Under the pieces are notes generated by a model, which saw only the letters and a program-made list of their open reading frames with translations, had not been told where the DNA came from and searched no databases. 64,000 bases of DNA. Origin: Tsuneonella sediminis (lineage in GTDB: Bacteria; Pseudomonadota; Alphaproteobacteria; Sphingomonadales; Sphingomonadaceae). Shown one piece after another: positions 42,179 to 50,788 of this stretch. Position 1 is the stretch's first letter. The number at the start of each line of letters is the position of its first letter. Made by a program: the position numbers and the translations under genes. The stretch is taken from the NCBI RefSeq assembly GCF_051912845.1, contig NZ_JBNCBU010000003.1, positions 62,001 to 126,000 of the forward strand, read 5' to 3'.

Positions 42179-44569
42179 ATGAACCAGCTTTTCCCCCTGC
42201 TTCCATTGCGCGATATCGTGGTTTTCCCCGGCCAGGTCGTCTCGCTGTTCGTCGGCCGCGCGAAGTCGGTCGCCGCGCTCGAGGCGGCGATGGAGGGCGA
42301 CAAGGACATCTTCCTGCTCGCCCAGCTCGATCCCGCGACCGACGATCCGACCGACGACGATCTCTACGACGTCGGCGTGGTCGCGCAGGTCCTCCAGCTC
42401 CTCAAGATGCCCGACGGCACCGTCCGCGTTCTCGTGGAAGGCGGTGCCCGCGCGAATCTCGTGGCGATGCGGCCCGAAAACGGGTTCGTCGTCGCCGAGG
42501 TCGAGGTGAAGCAACCCGAAACCGCGGCCGGCAGCGAAGTCGTGGCGATGATGCGCCAGGTCGTCGAACACTTCGCCGAATACGCCAAGCTCAACAAGAA
42601 GCTGGGCGACAGCGCATCGCAGGACCTCGGCGAAATCGACGACGCGGGCGAACTGGCCGACACGATCGCCGCCGCGCTCCAGGGCAAGGTGGCCGACAAG
42701 CAGGCGCTGCTCGGCGAGCGCAGCCCCTTGAAGCGCCTCGAGATGGTGATGGCGATCATGGAGGGAGAACTCTCGGTCCTCCAGGTCGAGCGCAAGATCC
42801 GTGGCCGCGTGAAGCGCCAGATGGAGAAGACCCAGCGCGAGTACTACCTCAACGAGCAGCTGAAGGCGATCCAGAGCGAACTCGGCGGCGGAGACGGCGA
42901 GGACGGTGACGAGATCGCCGAGCTCACCGAGAAGATCGCCAAGCTCAAGCTCAGCAAGGAAGCCCGCGCGAAGGCCGAGAGCGAGCTCAAGAAGCTCAAG
43001 ACGATGCAGCCGATGAGCGCGGAAGCAACCGTCATCCGCAATTACCTCGACGTGCTGCTCGGCCTGCCGTGGGGCAAGAAAAGCCGCCTGAAGAAGGACA
43101 TCGCGAAGGCCCAGGCGGTCCTCGACGAGGATCACTACGCGCTCGAGAAGGTAAAGGACCGGATCGTCGAATACCTCGCGGTCCAGGCACGGACGAACAA
43201 GCTCAAGGGGCCGATCCTGTGTCTCGTCGGCCCGCCGGGCGTGGGCAAGACAAGCCTGGGCAAGTCGATCGCCAAGGCGACGGGGCGCGAATTCGTGCGC
43301 CAGTCGCTGGGCGGCGTCCGCGACGAGGCCGAAATTCGCGGCCATCGCCGCACATACATCGGTTCGCTGCCGGGCAAGATCGTCTCGAACCTCAAGAAGG
43401 CAGGGACCAGCAACCCGCTGTTCCTGCTCGACGAGATCGACAAGCTCGGTCAGGACTTCCGCGGCGATCCCGCCTCGGCCCTGCTAGAGGTTCTCGACCC
43501 GGAGCAGAACAACAAGTTCCAGGACCATTACCTCGAGCTCGACCTCGACCTGTCGGACATCATGTTCGTCACCACTGCGAACAGCCTCAACCTGCCGCAG
43601 CCGCTGCTCGACCGGATGGAGATCATCCGCCTCGAAGGATATACCGAGGACGAGAAGGTCGAGATCGCCGAGCGCCACCTGATCCGCAAGCAGGTCGAGG
43701 CGCACGGGCTCAAGGACGGCGAGTTCTCGCTGACGACCGAAGCGCTGCGCGACCTGATCCGCTACTACACCCGAGAAGCGGGCGTGCGGACTCTCGAACG
43801 CGAAATCGCGCGGCTTGCCCGCAAGAGCTTGCGCAAGATCCTCGAGAAGGAGGTGGAGAGCGTGACCATCACGCCCGACAACCTCGGCGATTTTGCCGGC
43901 GTGCGGAAGTTCAAGCACGGCGTGTCGGAGGACGAGGCGCAGGTCGGCGCCGTTACGGGGCTCGCCTGGACCGAGGTGGGCGGCGAGTTGCTGACCATCG
44001 AGAGCGTGACGACGCCGGGCAAGGGCGAGGTCAAGACCACCGGCAAGCTGGGCGAGGTCATGACCGAGAGCGTCGCCGCCGCCTTCAGTTTCGTGAAGGC
44101 GCGCGCGCCGGCCTATGGCATACGTCCGAGCCTGTTCCACCGCCGCAACATCCACATCCACCTTCCCGAAGGCGCGGTTCCCAAGGATGGGCCGAGCGCC
44201 GGGGTGGGCATGGTTACCTCGATCGTCTCGACGCTGACGGGCATCGCCGTCCGGCCGGACGTGGCAATGACCGGCGAGGTCACGCTGCGCGGCAGGGTGC
44301 TCGCGATCGGAGGGCTCAAGGAAAAGCTTCTCGCGGCGTTGCGCGGCGGCATCAAGACCGTCCTCATCCCCGAGGAGAACGTCAAGGACCTCGTGGAGAT
44401 TCCGCAGAACATCAAGGACGGGCTCGAGATCGTGGCCGTCGGCCATGTCGACGAGGTGCTCGAACGCGCGCTCGTCTCGCCGCTCGAGCCGATCGAGTGG
44501 AGCGAGGCGGACGACCTGGCAAGCCAGCCGGGTCCCGCTGCCTCGGGCGAGAGCGCGACGGCCCACTGA
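42179..44569 (+). CDS. lon: ATP-dependent Lon protease
   Basis: Cytoplasmic AAA+ serine protease degrading misfolded and regulatory proteins, 796 residues. It has the LON N-domain (FPLLPLRDIVVFPGQVVSLFVGR from residue 5), coiled-coil region with RGRVKRQMEKTQREYYLNEQ, Walker A GPPGVGKTS, Walker B FLLDEIDK, and the Ser-Lys protease dyad with PKDGPSAGVGM (catalytic Ser) and GGLKEKLLAALRGG (catalytic Lys). It is followed by the HU gene, a common lon-hup arrangement. Confidence 0.97.
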   Translation: MNQLFPLLPLRDIVVFPGQVVSLFVGRAKSVAALEAAMEGDKDIFLLAQLDPATDDPTDDDLYDVGVVAQVLQLLKMPDGTVRVLVEGGARANLVAMRPENGFVVAEVEVKQPETAAGSEVVAMMRQVVEHFAEYAKLNKKLGDSASQDLGEIDDAGELADTIAAALQGKVADKQALLGERSPLKRLEMVMAIMEGELSVLQVERKIRGRVKRQMEKTQREYYLNEQLKAIQSELGGGDGEDGDEIAELTEKIAKLKLSKEARAKAESELKKLKTMQPMSAEATVIRNYLDVLLGLPWGKKSRLKKDIAKAQAVLDEDHYALEKVKDRIVEYLAVQARTNKLKGPILCLVGPPGVGKTSLGKSIAKATGREFVRQSLGGVRDEAEIRGHRRTYIGSLPGKIVSNLKKAGTSNPLFLLDEIDKLGQDFRGDPASALLEVLDPEQNNKFQDHYLELDLDLSDIMFVTTANSLNLPQPLLDRMEIIRLEGYTEDEKVEIAERHLIRKQVEAHGLKDGEFSLTTEALRDLIRYYTREAGVRTLEREIARLARKSLRKILEKEVESVTITPDNLGDFAGVRKFKHGVSEDEAQVGAVTGLAWTEVGGELLTIESVTTPGKGEVKTTGKLGEVMTESVAAAFSFVKARAPAYGIRPSLFHRRNIHIHLPEGAVPKDGPSAGVGMVTSIVSTLTGIAVRPDVAMTGEVTLRGRVLAIGGLKEKLLAALRGGIKTVLIPEENVKDLVEIPQNIKDGLEIVAVGHVDEVLERALVSPLEPIEWSEADDLASQPGPAASGESATAH

Positions 44570-44666
44570 CAGTGCGGATAACGTAACGGAAGCTGCGGAT
44601 TCAGCTCGTTACGGACCAAGATGGGACAAGTCGTGCGTCAAGGCGCGCCAACCGACCGATTAGTCT

Positions 44667-44695
44667 TTGACTTGCGGCACAAAAGCCATTCATGT
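44667..44695 (+). promoter_or_regulatory. Candidate promoter upstream of the HU gene
   Basis: TTGACT at 44667-44672 with a 17-base spacer leads to TCATGT at 44690-44695, about 70 bases before the HU start. The -35 match is good but the -10 match is weak, so this is tentative. The remaining 196-base lon-HU spacer shows no gene or structured RNA I can name. Confidence 0.3.
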
Positions 44696-44765
44696 CGAGG
44701 CTTTGGTCATCGAGGCGATTCTGCGGAGTCGCCTGCGGTCGCGCGCAACGGCAAAGGGGGAAGGA

Positions 44766-45038
44766 ATGAACAAGAACGATCTCATCGGATCGGTCGCTGA
44801 AACCGCGGGTCTTTCAAAGAGCGACGCGGCCAGCGCGGTTGAAGGCGTTTTCGATGCGATCACCGCAGCGCTTAAGAAGGGCGACGAAGTGCGGCTGGTC
44901 GGCTTTGGCACTTTCACCGTCGCGCGGCGCAAGGCCTCCACCGGTCGTAATCCGCGGACCGGCGAACCGATGAAGATCAAGGCGTCGAACCAGCCGAAGT
45001 TCAAGGCTGGCAAGGTTCTCAAGGATTCGGTGAACTGA
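44766..45038 (+). CDS. HU family DNA-binding protein
   Basis: A 90-residue nucleoid protein that bends DNA as a dimer. The ATG at 44766 is preceded by AAGGGGGAAGGA. Helices opening with MNKNDLIGSVAETAGLSKSD lead into GDEVRLVGFGTFTVARRKASTGRNPRTGE, the beta arm with the tip Pro in RNPRTG, and KFKAGKVLKDSVN at the end. Location after lon suggests HU-beta (hupB-like). Confidence 0.96.
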   Translation: MNKNDLIGSVAETAGLSKSDAASAVEGVFDAITAALKKGDEVRLVGFGTFTVARRKASTGRNPRTGEPMKIKASNQPKFKAGKVLKDSVN

Positions 45039-45179
45039 TCGGCAGGCGCGCGCTTTTATTGCAGCGCCGTCCATTTCGTCCCCACAGGAATAGTCCGGAC
45101 CGCCGTGGACAGCGCGGCCTTGGCGACACCAGGTGATTCGTCGATCCGGGGAGCAATCCCGGACCTCGGTGGTGCAGAC

Positions 45180-45200
45180 GATTGCGCTGCTCGCGCAATC
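45180..45200. terminator. Weak hairpin between convergent HU and rlmB genes
   Basis: GATTGCGC (45180-45187) pairs with GCGCAATC (45193-45200) over a 5-base loop. A second 6-bp hairpin TCCGGG/CCCGGA lies at 45145-45163. No T-run follows on either strand, so termination is only suggested by the convergent arrangement. The rest of the 191-base gap contains nothing I can identify. Confidence 0.35.
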
Positions 45201-45229
45201 AGGCCGCGAACCCCTGTTGCGTGGTACGA

Positions 45230-46021
45230 TCAGCCCGATCGCGCGGCGATGGCATAGAGCGCAATCGCCGCGGCGTTCGAAACATTGAGGCTTTCGATCG
45301 CGTCCGAAATGGGCAGCTTTGCCAGTGCGTCGCAGTGGCCCGCGATGTTGTGCCGCAGGCCTTCGCCTTCGGCGCCCAGCACCAGCGCCACCTTGCCGGC
45401 CGGCATGGCCTCGGCGAGCGTCGTCTCGGCCTCGCCGGCAAGGCCGATCCGCCAGTATCCTGCCTCGGCCAGTTCATCGAGCGCCCGCGCGAGGTTGACG
45501 ACACGCACCCACGGCACGATCTCGAGCGCGCCGCTTGCGGACTTTGCCAGCGTGCCCGACTCGGGAGGGGCGTGGCGGTCCTGGGTCACGATTGCCGCGG
45601 CGCCGAACGCCGCGGCCGAACGCAGGATCGCGCCGACATTATGCGGATCGGTAACCTGGTCGAGCACCAGGACAGGAGCGTCGCCGTCACCGATGACGTC
45701 CTCGAGGAAGACGTCGTCGAGCGGGCTGCATTCGAGGACCAAGCCCTGGTGCGGCGCATCGCGCGCGACGAGCCGGGCAAGATCGGCCGCCTCGGCCCAT
45801 TCCACGGGAAAGTCGGGCGGCAGTTCGCCGTTGAGCGAGGCGACACCCTCGCGCGTGGCCCACAGCTTGCGGTGGCTGCGATCGGGATTCATGAGCGCGG
45901 CTTCGACCGCATGGCGGCCCCACAGGCGCACCTGTCCGCCGCTCGCGCGTCCGGAACCCCGTCCGCCCTGCATCCGCCCCGCGCGTCCGCGCATCGCGCG
46001 TTTCCGTTCGCCTTTTGCCAT
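45230..46021 (-). CDS. rlmB: 23S rRNA (guanosine-2'-O-)-methyltransferase RlmB-like (TrmH/SPOUT family)
   Basis: Predicted SPOUT 2'-O-methyltransferase of 263 residues (start 46021, MAKGERKRAMRG). A basic Gly/Arg-rich N-terminal part (about 1-30) is followed by WGRHAVEAALMNP, an L7Ae-like substrate-binding domain, and the knotted SPOUT domain with VLDQVTDPHNVGAILRSAAAFG, then VLGAEGEGLRHN and ISDAIESLNVSNAAAIALYA, the three SAM-binding/knot motifs. RlmB is the most likely orthologue, but related TrmH proteins methylate tRNA. It is divergent from tRNA-Tyr. Confidence 0.88.
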   Translation of the reverse strand: MAKGERKRAMRGRAGRMQGGRGSGRASGGQVRLWGRHAVEAALMNPDRSHRKLWATREGVASLNGELPPDFPVEWAEAADLARLVARDAPHQGLVLECSPLDDVFLEDVIGDGDAPVLVLDQVTDPHNVGAILRSAAAFGAAAIVTQDRHAPPESGTLAKSASGALEIVPWVRVVNLARALDELAEAGYWRIGLAGEAETTLAEAMPAGKVALVLGAEGEGLRHNIAGHCDALAKLPISDAIESLNVSNAAAIALYAIAARSG

Positions 46022-46142
46022 CACCCCCGCCCCTGCCAGCAGGGCCATTGACAGGCAAGCATCGCTTCGCCATTGCGCGCCTTCCTCGGCCGGCCCGCCC
46101 CCTCGCGGGGCTGATCGGATGCGAAAATGGCAAGCCCTGTGT

Positions 46143-46228
46143 GGACAGGTGGCCGAGTGGTTAAAGGCAGCAGACTGTAAATCTGCCCGCGCAAGCGTAC
46201 GCTGGTTCGAATCCAGCCCTGTCCACCA
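46143..46228 (+). tRNA. tRNA-Tyr (anticodon GTA)
   Basis: An 86-base class II tRNA: acceptor GGACAGG / CCTGTCC, anticodon stem GCAGA/TCTGC around loop CTGTAAA with anticodon GTA, a long variable arm, T-arm GCTGGTTCGAATCCAGC, discriminator A and encoded CCA. It is preceded by the divergent rlmB gene. Confidence 0.96.
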
Positions 46229-46312
46229 CCCCTCTTCTTTCCGAGCTGCTGGACCCTGTGTTGGAGCCGGGCATTCGCCCGGTAGGTTGGAGAACCACCC
46301 CGAAGGACATGC

Positions 46313-46343
46313 AAAAAGGGGAATCCATGAGGACCGCCCCTTT
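46313..46343. terminator. Hairpin between tRNA-Tyr and the opposing small secreted-protein gene
   Basis: AAAGGGG (46315-46321) pairs with CCCCTTT (46337-46343). On the plus strand it is followed by CGTTTTG, and on the minus strand by TTGC after CCCCTTTTT, so both transcripts could end here. It lies 85 bases after tRNA-Tyr and 50 bases past the stop of the opposing gene. Confidence 0.5.
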
Positions 46344-46392
46344 CGTTTTGGCGTGACATATACCGGCGAAAATCGAAGCCGGGGCGATTGTT

Positions 46393-46587
46393 TCACACGT
46401 AGCGAGAGACGTTCGGATCGGGACAGTACATGGGCCAGTTGCCGGTGCCGAGCGCTGTGAAGAAGTTGAAGAAGCCGCAGCGGAACCGGTCGGGAAGTAT
46501 CGATTGGGATGAGGGGCCGCCGGCATAGGCCGCCACAGGGGACACAACCATTGAAGCAGCGAGTGCCGCAAGGACAATTCTCTTCAT
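46393..46587 (-). CDS. Small secreted protein of unknown function
   Basis: A 64-residue protein starting at 46587 behind a strong AGGAGGGTCTT. The signal peptide is MKRIVLAALAASMVVSPVAAYAG (cleaved near 22), leaving about 42 residues with FRCGFFNFFTALG and WPMYCPDPNVSRYV, including two cysteines that could pair. No domain is recognised. The good RBS, leader and downstream hairpin support a real gene. Periplasmic location is inferred. Confidence 0.7.
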   Translation of the reverse strand: MKRIVLAALAASMVVSPVAAYAGGPSSQSILPDRFRCGFFNFFTALGTGNWPMYCPDPNVSRYV

Positions 46588-46759
46588 AAGACCCTCCTTT
46601 GTGGAGAGGGTGGGGCTAGTCCCCCGGAGTTGCGGAAACTTGGTATTCGCACCCCGGGGCGAACCCCTATGCGAAGTGTTGTCCTGAATTCACCATCCTT
46701 CGCCCATGCTACGTCTAGCGCTCTACGATTTCCGGCGACACGGCGGGGTCGTCGGGGCC

Positions 46760-47284
46760 TTACGTCAGGCTACGCCGCGTATCCTCCGGCGCAGAGTTCA
46801 GATTACTCAGGCCAAGCGCCCTGTCGTCGACCAACCGGCAGCCGCATGCTTCGATCCACGATTTCACCGCGCGCCGTCCTTGCGCCAGATGTTCGTCGAG
46901 CAGTGAGGCGAAGGATGCCGGCCAGAGGCCGACGAGAAACTGCCCTTCCAGCGCTGCGGGCGGGTTGCCGAGGATCTCCGGCAGGCGGTCGGGCAGGGGC
47001 ACCGTATCGACCGGAACGCTGAGCACGGCATCGAAACCATGCTCCGCTGCATGGTGCAGTGCCGCGTTCAGACCGCCAAGCGGACCCAGCCCGGGCCGCG
47101 GCAGGTCCGGGAGCGAGAGGTACCCGGGAACGTCCCGCCCGCAGATCGCGACTGTGTGGGTCTGCCGCGAAAGGGCCACAGCGGCGTGTTCGAGCAAGGG
47201 CACGCCTTCATGGAGATGCAAGGCCTTGTCCGATCCGAACCGGCGGGACCTTCCGCCCGCGATCACGGCGCCCAGGATGTGCAT
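46760..47284 (-). CDS. mobA: Molybdenum cofactor guanylyltransferase
   Basis: Transfers GMP from GTP to molybdopterin to make the bis-MGD cofactor. The start at 47284 (MHILGAVIAGGRSRRFG) has GGGAGA 8 bases upstream and gives 174 residues, slightly short for MobA (about 190). The nucleotide loop is VIAGGRSRRFGSDKAL; GLGPLGGLNAAL and VPVDTVPLP are the other conserved parts. No other molybdenum genes lie nearby, so it is isolated. Its identity rests on the N-terminal loop and length. Confidence 0.85.
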   Translation of the reverse strand: MHILGAVIAGGRSRRFGSDKALHLHEGVPLLEHAAVALSRQTHTVAICGRDVPGYLSLPDLPRPGLGPLGGLNAALHHAAEHGFDAVLSVPVDTVPLPDRLPEILGNPPAALEGQFLVGLWPASFASLLDEHLAQGRRAVKSWIEACGCRLVDDRALGLSNLNSAPEDTRRSLT

Positions 47285-47370
47285 CGCGGTGTCTCCCGTC
47301 ACGGAACCCCCGTCGGTTGTGGACGAGGTGAGCCCCGCGCCTTGTGCCGGCCCGGCGCGCACTTATACGC

Positions 47371-47429
47371 CGGTACATGGCGGCGCCAAACGACAAGCGT
47401 TAGGGGCGCCGGCGGATCGGCCTGTACCG
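47371..47429. promoter_or_regulatory. Nested inverted repeats upstream of the sugar porter
   Basis: Three inverted repeats nest in the mobA/sugar-porter spacer: CGGTACA (47371-47377) with TGTACCG (47423-47429), CGGCGCC (47381-47387) with GGCGCCG (47405-47411), and AACG (47389-47392) with CGTT (47398-47401). They could form a leader hairpin or operator sites 26 bases before the sugar-porter start. No regulator gene is adjacent. Confidence 0.35.
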
Positions 47430-47454
47430 ATCCGGCAGGGGGAGGGCACATCGC

Positions 47455-48876
47455 ATGAACGCAACCAGCGAGGGGCGCGCCAACATCGGGCTTATATCGG
47501 CCATCGTCGCGGTCGCGACGATCGGCGGCCTGTTGTTCGGCTATGACAGCGGCGCGGTAAACGGGACGCAGCAGGGTCTCGTCACCGCATTCGGCCTCGA
47601 CGAAGGCGGTCTGGGCTTCACCGTCGGGTCGCTTCTGATCGGCTGCTTCATCGGTGCGTTCTTCGCCGGCACGCTCGCGGATGTCATGGGGCGGCGCAAC
47701 GTCATGCGCGTCGCCGCCGTCCTGTTCCTCGTCGGCGCGCTGATCCAGGGGTTTGCAGCCGATCACGCGGTTTTCGTGATCGCCCGGGTCATGGGCGGAA
47801 TGGCGGTGGGTGCGGCGAGCGTGCTGTCGCCCGCCTATATTTCCGAGGTCGCCCCCGCGAATATCCGCGGGCGCATGACCACGGTCCAGCAGATCATGAT
47901 CATCACCGGCCTGACCGCCGCGTTCCTCGTCAACTACTTCCTCGCGGCCGCGGCGGGCGAATCGACCAGCGATTTCTGGCTCGGCATCGCGGCGTGGCGC
48001 TGGATGTATCTGATGCAGGCGGTGCCGGCGGCGGTGTTCCTCGTGGCGCTGTTCTTCATTCCGGAAAGCCCGCGCTATCTGGTCTCGAAGGGCCGTCACG
48101 AAGAGGCGGGCGGGGTCCTGACGAGCCTGTTCGGGGCGGTCGTCGCGCAGGCCAAGCTCCGCGAGATTCGCGACAGCTTCACCGCCGACCACCGCCCCCG
48201 GCTGAGCGACGTGCTAGCACCGCCTGGTTCCCGGGGATTTCTCGGCATTCGCCCGATCGTGTGGGTGGGGATCATGCTGGCGGTGTTCCAGCAGCTCGTC
48301 GGCATCAACGTGATATTCTATTATGGCGCGACGCTGTGGCAGCTCGCCGGCTTTACCGAGGCCGACAGCCTCTTGATCAACATCGTGTCGGGCGCGGTCT
48401 CGATCGCGGCCTGCCTTGTCACGATCGCGGTAATCGACAGGATCGGCCGCAAGCCTCTGCTGCTGATCGGTTCGGCCGGCATGGCAGCGACGCTGTTCGT
48501 GATGGTCTATGCCTTCGGTCAGGGCACGCTCGATGCCGCCGGCAATCTCCGGCTGTCGACCGAGATGGGTACCGTCGCGGTTGTCGCCGCCAACCTCTAC
48601 GTGATCTTCTTCAACGTCAGCTGGGGTCCGGTGATGTGGGTCATGCTGGGCGAGATGTTCCCCAACCAGATCCGCGGCAGCGCGCTGGCGGTTGCCGGGT
48701 TCTTCCAGTGGTTCGCTAACTATCTCGTCGCGCAGACCTTTCCCGCGATGGCCTCGGGGCTGGGGCTTGCCGCAAGCTACACCTTTTATGCGGTCTGCGC
48801 CGTCATCAGCTTCTTTCTGGTCAAAGCCTTCGTTCACGAGACGAAGGGGATCGAACTGGAAGACATGAAAGGCTGA
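47455..48876 (+). CDS. MFS sugar porter (xylose/glucose type)
   Basis: Inner-membrane sugar:H+ symporter of 473 residues with about 12 helices. The ATG at 47455 follows AGGGGGAGGGCACATCGC. It has the sugar-porter opening ATIGGLLFGYDSGAVNGT, the loop motif GRRNVMRVAAV (a D/N-R-x-G-R-R variant), PESPRYLVSKGRHEEA after TM6 and the C-terminal PETKG-like ending HETKGIELEDM. It is divergent from mobA. The sugar is not determined; the sequence is closest to general hexose/xylose porters. Confidence 0.92.
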   Translation: MNATSEGRANIGLISAIVAVATIGGLLFGYDSGAVNGTQQGLVTAFGLDEGGLGFTVGSLLIGCFIGAFFAGTLADVMGRRNVMRVAAVLFLVGALIQGFAADHAVFVIARVMGGMAVGAASVLSPAYISEVAPANIRGRMTTVQQIMIITGLTAAFLVNYFLAAAAGESTSDFWLGIAAWRWMYLMQAVPAAVFLVALFFIPESPRYLVSKGRHEEAGGVLTSLFGAVVAQAKLREIRDSFTADHRPRLSDVLAPPGSRGFLGIRPIVWVGIMLAVFQQLVGINVIFYYGATLWQLAGFTEADSLLINIVSGAVSIAACLVTIAVIDRIGRKPLLLIGSAGMAATLFVMVYAFGQGTLDAAGNLRLSTEMGTVAVVAANLYVIFFNVSWGPVMWVMLGEMFPNQIRGSALAVAGFFQWFANYLVAQTFPAMASGLGLAASYTFYAVCAVISFFLVKAFVHETKGIELEDMKG

Positions 48877-49025
48877 CGCTTCAGAGGGGGCGGGGCTTGC
48901 GCTTCGCCCTTCTGCCGAGCCCTTCTGAGCGGCCGAACCAGGTGCGGGTCCCCGACCGCGGCGGGTTTGCAACGGCTTGTCTGCCGCCTAGGCTTGCAGC
49001 GCCCTTGGGAATCCGGAGATTTCGA

Positions 49026-50699
49026 ATGATCGCCCGCCTGCTGGCCGCTTCGCCTTTCCTGCTCGCCGCAACCGCTTTCGCACAAGAGCCGGCCGTGTCG
49101 GACACCCCGATCGAGCCCGACCGCCTCGTGCAATCGGTCAGGACGCTGGCATCCGACCAGTTCGAGGGGCGCGCCCCAGGAACGGTCGGTGAGGAACGCG
49201 CGATCGGCTACCTGATCGGCCGCTTGCAGGGGCTGGGGCTGGAACCCGGTGGCAACGAAGGAGCCTGGACCCAGGTCGTGCCGCTCCTCCGCACACGGCT
49301 TGGCGAGCCGACGCTTCTGGCGTTCGAACACGCCGGCACGACCCGCCCGCTTGCCTTTCCGCGCGACATCTATGTCTCGACCCTGCAACCAAGCGACAAG
49401 GTGCAGATCGACCGAGCGCCGCTGGTGTTCGTCGGTTACGGTGTCGATGCGCCCGAGCGGCGGTGGGACGATTTCAAGAACGCGGACCTGACGGGCAAGG
49501 TGGCCGTCTTCCTGGTCAACGATCCCGATTTTCACGCGGGAAAGGGCGAGCCCGTGGCAGGAAAGTTCGGCGGGCGCACGATGACGTATTACGGGCGCTG
49601 GACCTACAAGTTCGAGGAAGCCGCGCGCCGGGGTGCCGTGGGCGCGCTGATCGTCCACGAAACCGATGCCGCGGGTTATGGCTGGAACGTGATCGAAAGC
49701 CCGGGCGGCGAGAATTACGATATCGTCCGCAAGCCGGAGAACGTGACCAGCCTCGCCCTGCAGGGATGGATTTCCGGCGAGACTGCGAAGGCGCTGTTCG
49801 ATCGGGCCGGATACGACCTTGTCCGGGCGAGCGCGGCCGCCCGACGCAGTGATTTCAGGCCAATCGACCTCAAGACGACGTTTTCCGCATCGTTCCCGGT
49901 CGAGCAGGAGGTCGTGAAGAGCCAGAACGTGCTCGCGCGCATAACCGGCGCGGACCGACCAGACGAGGTCGTGATGTATGGCGCGCACTGGGATGCCTTC
50001 GGCGAAGGCAAACCAGACGCCATGGGACGGATATACAGGGCGGGAGCCAACGACGACGCGCTGGGCGTTGCCGCGCTGCTCGAGATCGCGCGGGCGTTCA
50101 AGGCGGCGCCGCAGCCCGAACGCAGCGTGGTCTTCTCATTCTGGACGGCCGAGGAACGCGGCCTGCTGGGGTCTGAATACTATGCGGCCAATCCGGTCTA
50201 CCCGCTCGAGAAAACCGTCGCGAACTTTGCGATCGACATCCTTCAGACGGCGGGCCGTGCGCGAGACGTCATCCTCGTCGGTAAGGGGCAGGGCACGCTC
50301 GAGGACGATCTGGCGCGGTACGCTCGCGCGCAGGGACGAACCGTCACCGAGGAAAGCCTGCCCGAGCGGGGGTTGTTCTATCGCGCAGACCATTTCAGCC
50401 TCGCCAAACGCGGCGTTCCCGTGCTCCTGCTGATGGGGATTGCCGGGGCCTCCGATCTCGTCGAGGGAGGCAGGGCGGCCGGCAAGGCGTGGGTCGATAC
50501 ATATACCGGGCAGTGCTATCACGCCGCGTGCGATGCCTGGAGCGAGGATTGGAACCTCGCTGGCGCAGTGCAGGACATCGCGCTGGTCCGCGACATCGGG
50601 GCCGACCTCGCGAACTCCCGGCGCTGGCCGGGATGGAAGGATGGTTCGGAATTCAAGGCCGTGCGCGAGAAAACCGAGGTGGCGCGAACGATCCCCTGA
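49026..50699 (+). CDS. Second secreted M28-family metallopeptidase
   Basis: A 557-residue exported zinc peptidase (start 49026, MIARLLAASPFLLAATAFAQ, signal peptide cut near residue 20). It has a PA-domain insert (about 125-265: PLVFVGYGVDAPERRWDDF and GKVAVFLVNDPDF) and the M28 catalytic part (about 285-540) with GAHWDAFG, GANDDALGVAAL, TAEERGLLGSEYY and CYHAACD as the zinc-ligand region. It is unrelated in close sequence to the M28 peptidase at 8.3 kb. Function is likely extracellular peptide digestion. Confidence 0.88.
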   Translation: MIARLLAASPFLLAATAFAQEPAVSDTPIEPDRLVQSVRTLASDQFEGRAPGTVGEERAIGYLIGRLQGLGLEPGGNEGAWTQVVPLLRTRLGEPTLLAFEHAGTTRPLAFPRDIYVSTLQPSDKVQIDRAPLVFVGYGVDAPERRWDDFKNADLTGKVAVFLVNDPDFHAGKGEPVAGKFGGRTMTYYGRWTYKFEEAARRGAVGALIVHETDAAGYGWNVIESPGGENYDIVRKPENVTSLALQGWISGETAKALFDRAGYDLVRASAAARRSDFRPIDLKTTFSASFPVEQEVVKSQNVLARITGADRPDEVVMYGAHWDAFGEGKPDAMGRIYRAGANDDALGVAALLEIARAFKAAPQPERSVVFSFWTAEERGLLGSEYYAANPVYPLEKTVANFAIDILQTAGRARDVILVGKGQGTLEDDLARYARAQGRTVTEESLPERGLFYRADHFSLAKRGVPVLLLMGIAGASDLVEGGRAAGKAWVDTYTGQCYHAACDAWSEDWNLAGAVQDIALVRDIGADLANSRRWPGWKDGSEFKAVREKTEVARTIP

Positions 50700-50718
50700 A
50701 ACCTGCTGAGCCCCTCCT

Positions 50719-50742
50719 GCCGGAGTGACCGGGGACTCCGGC
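50719..50742. terminator. Hairpin between convergent peptidase and response-regulator genes
   Basis: GCCGGAGT (50719-50726) pairs perfectly with ACTCCGGC (50735-50742), an 8-bp stem over an 8-base loop, in the 89-base spacer between two convergent stops. No T-run follows, so termination strength is unknown. Confidence 0.45.
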
Positions 50743-50788
50743 GCATGGATAGCAGCGGGCACCGGCCCGATCGGGCCAAGCCGGGCGC

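Noticed and set aside
41591..43345. A 584-residue minus-strand open frame over lon
   Set aside because: Shadow of the Lon coding sequence, with no conserved motif.
46311..46358. A 15-codon frame after tRNA-Tyr starting MQKGESM
   Set aside because: Too short, overlaps the hairpin terminator and has no RBS.
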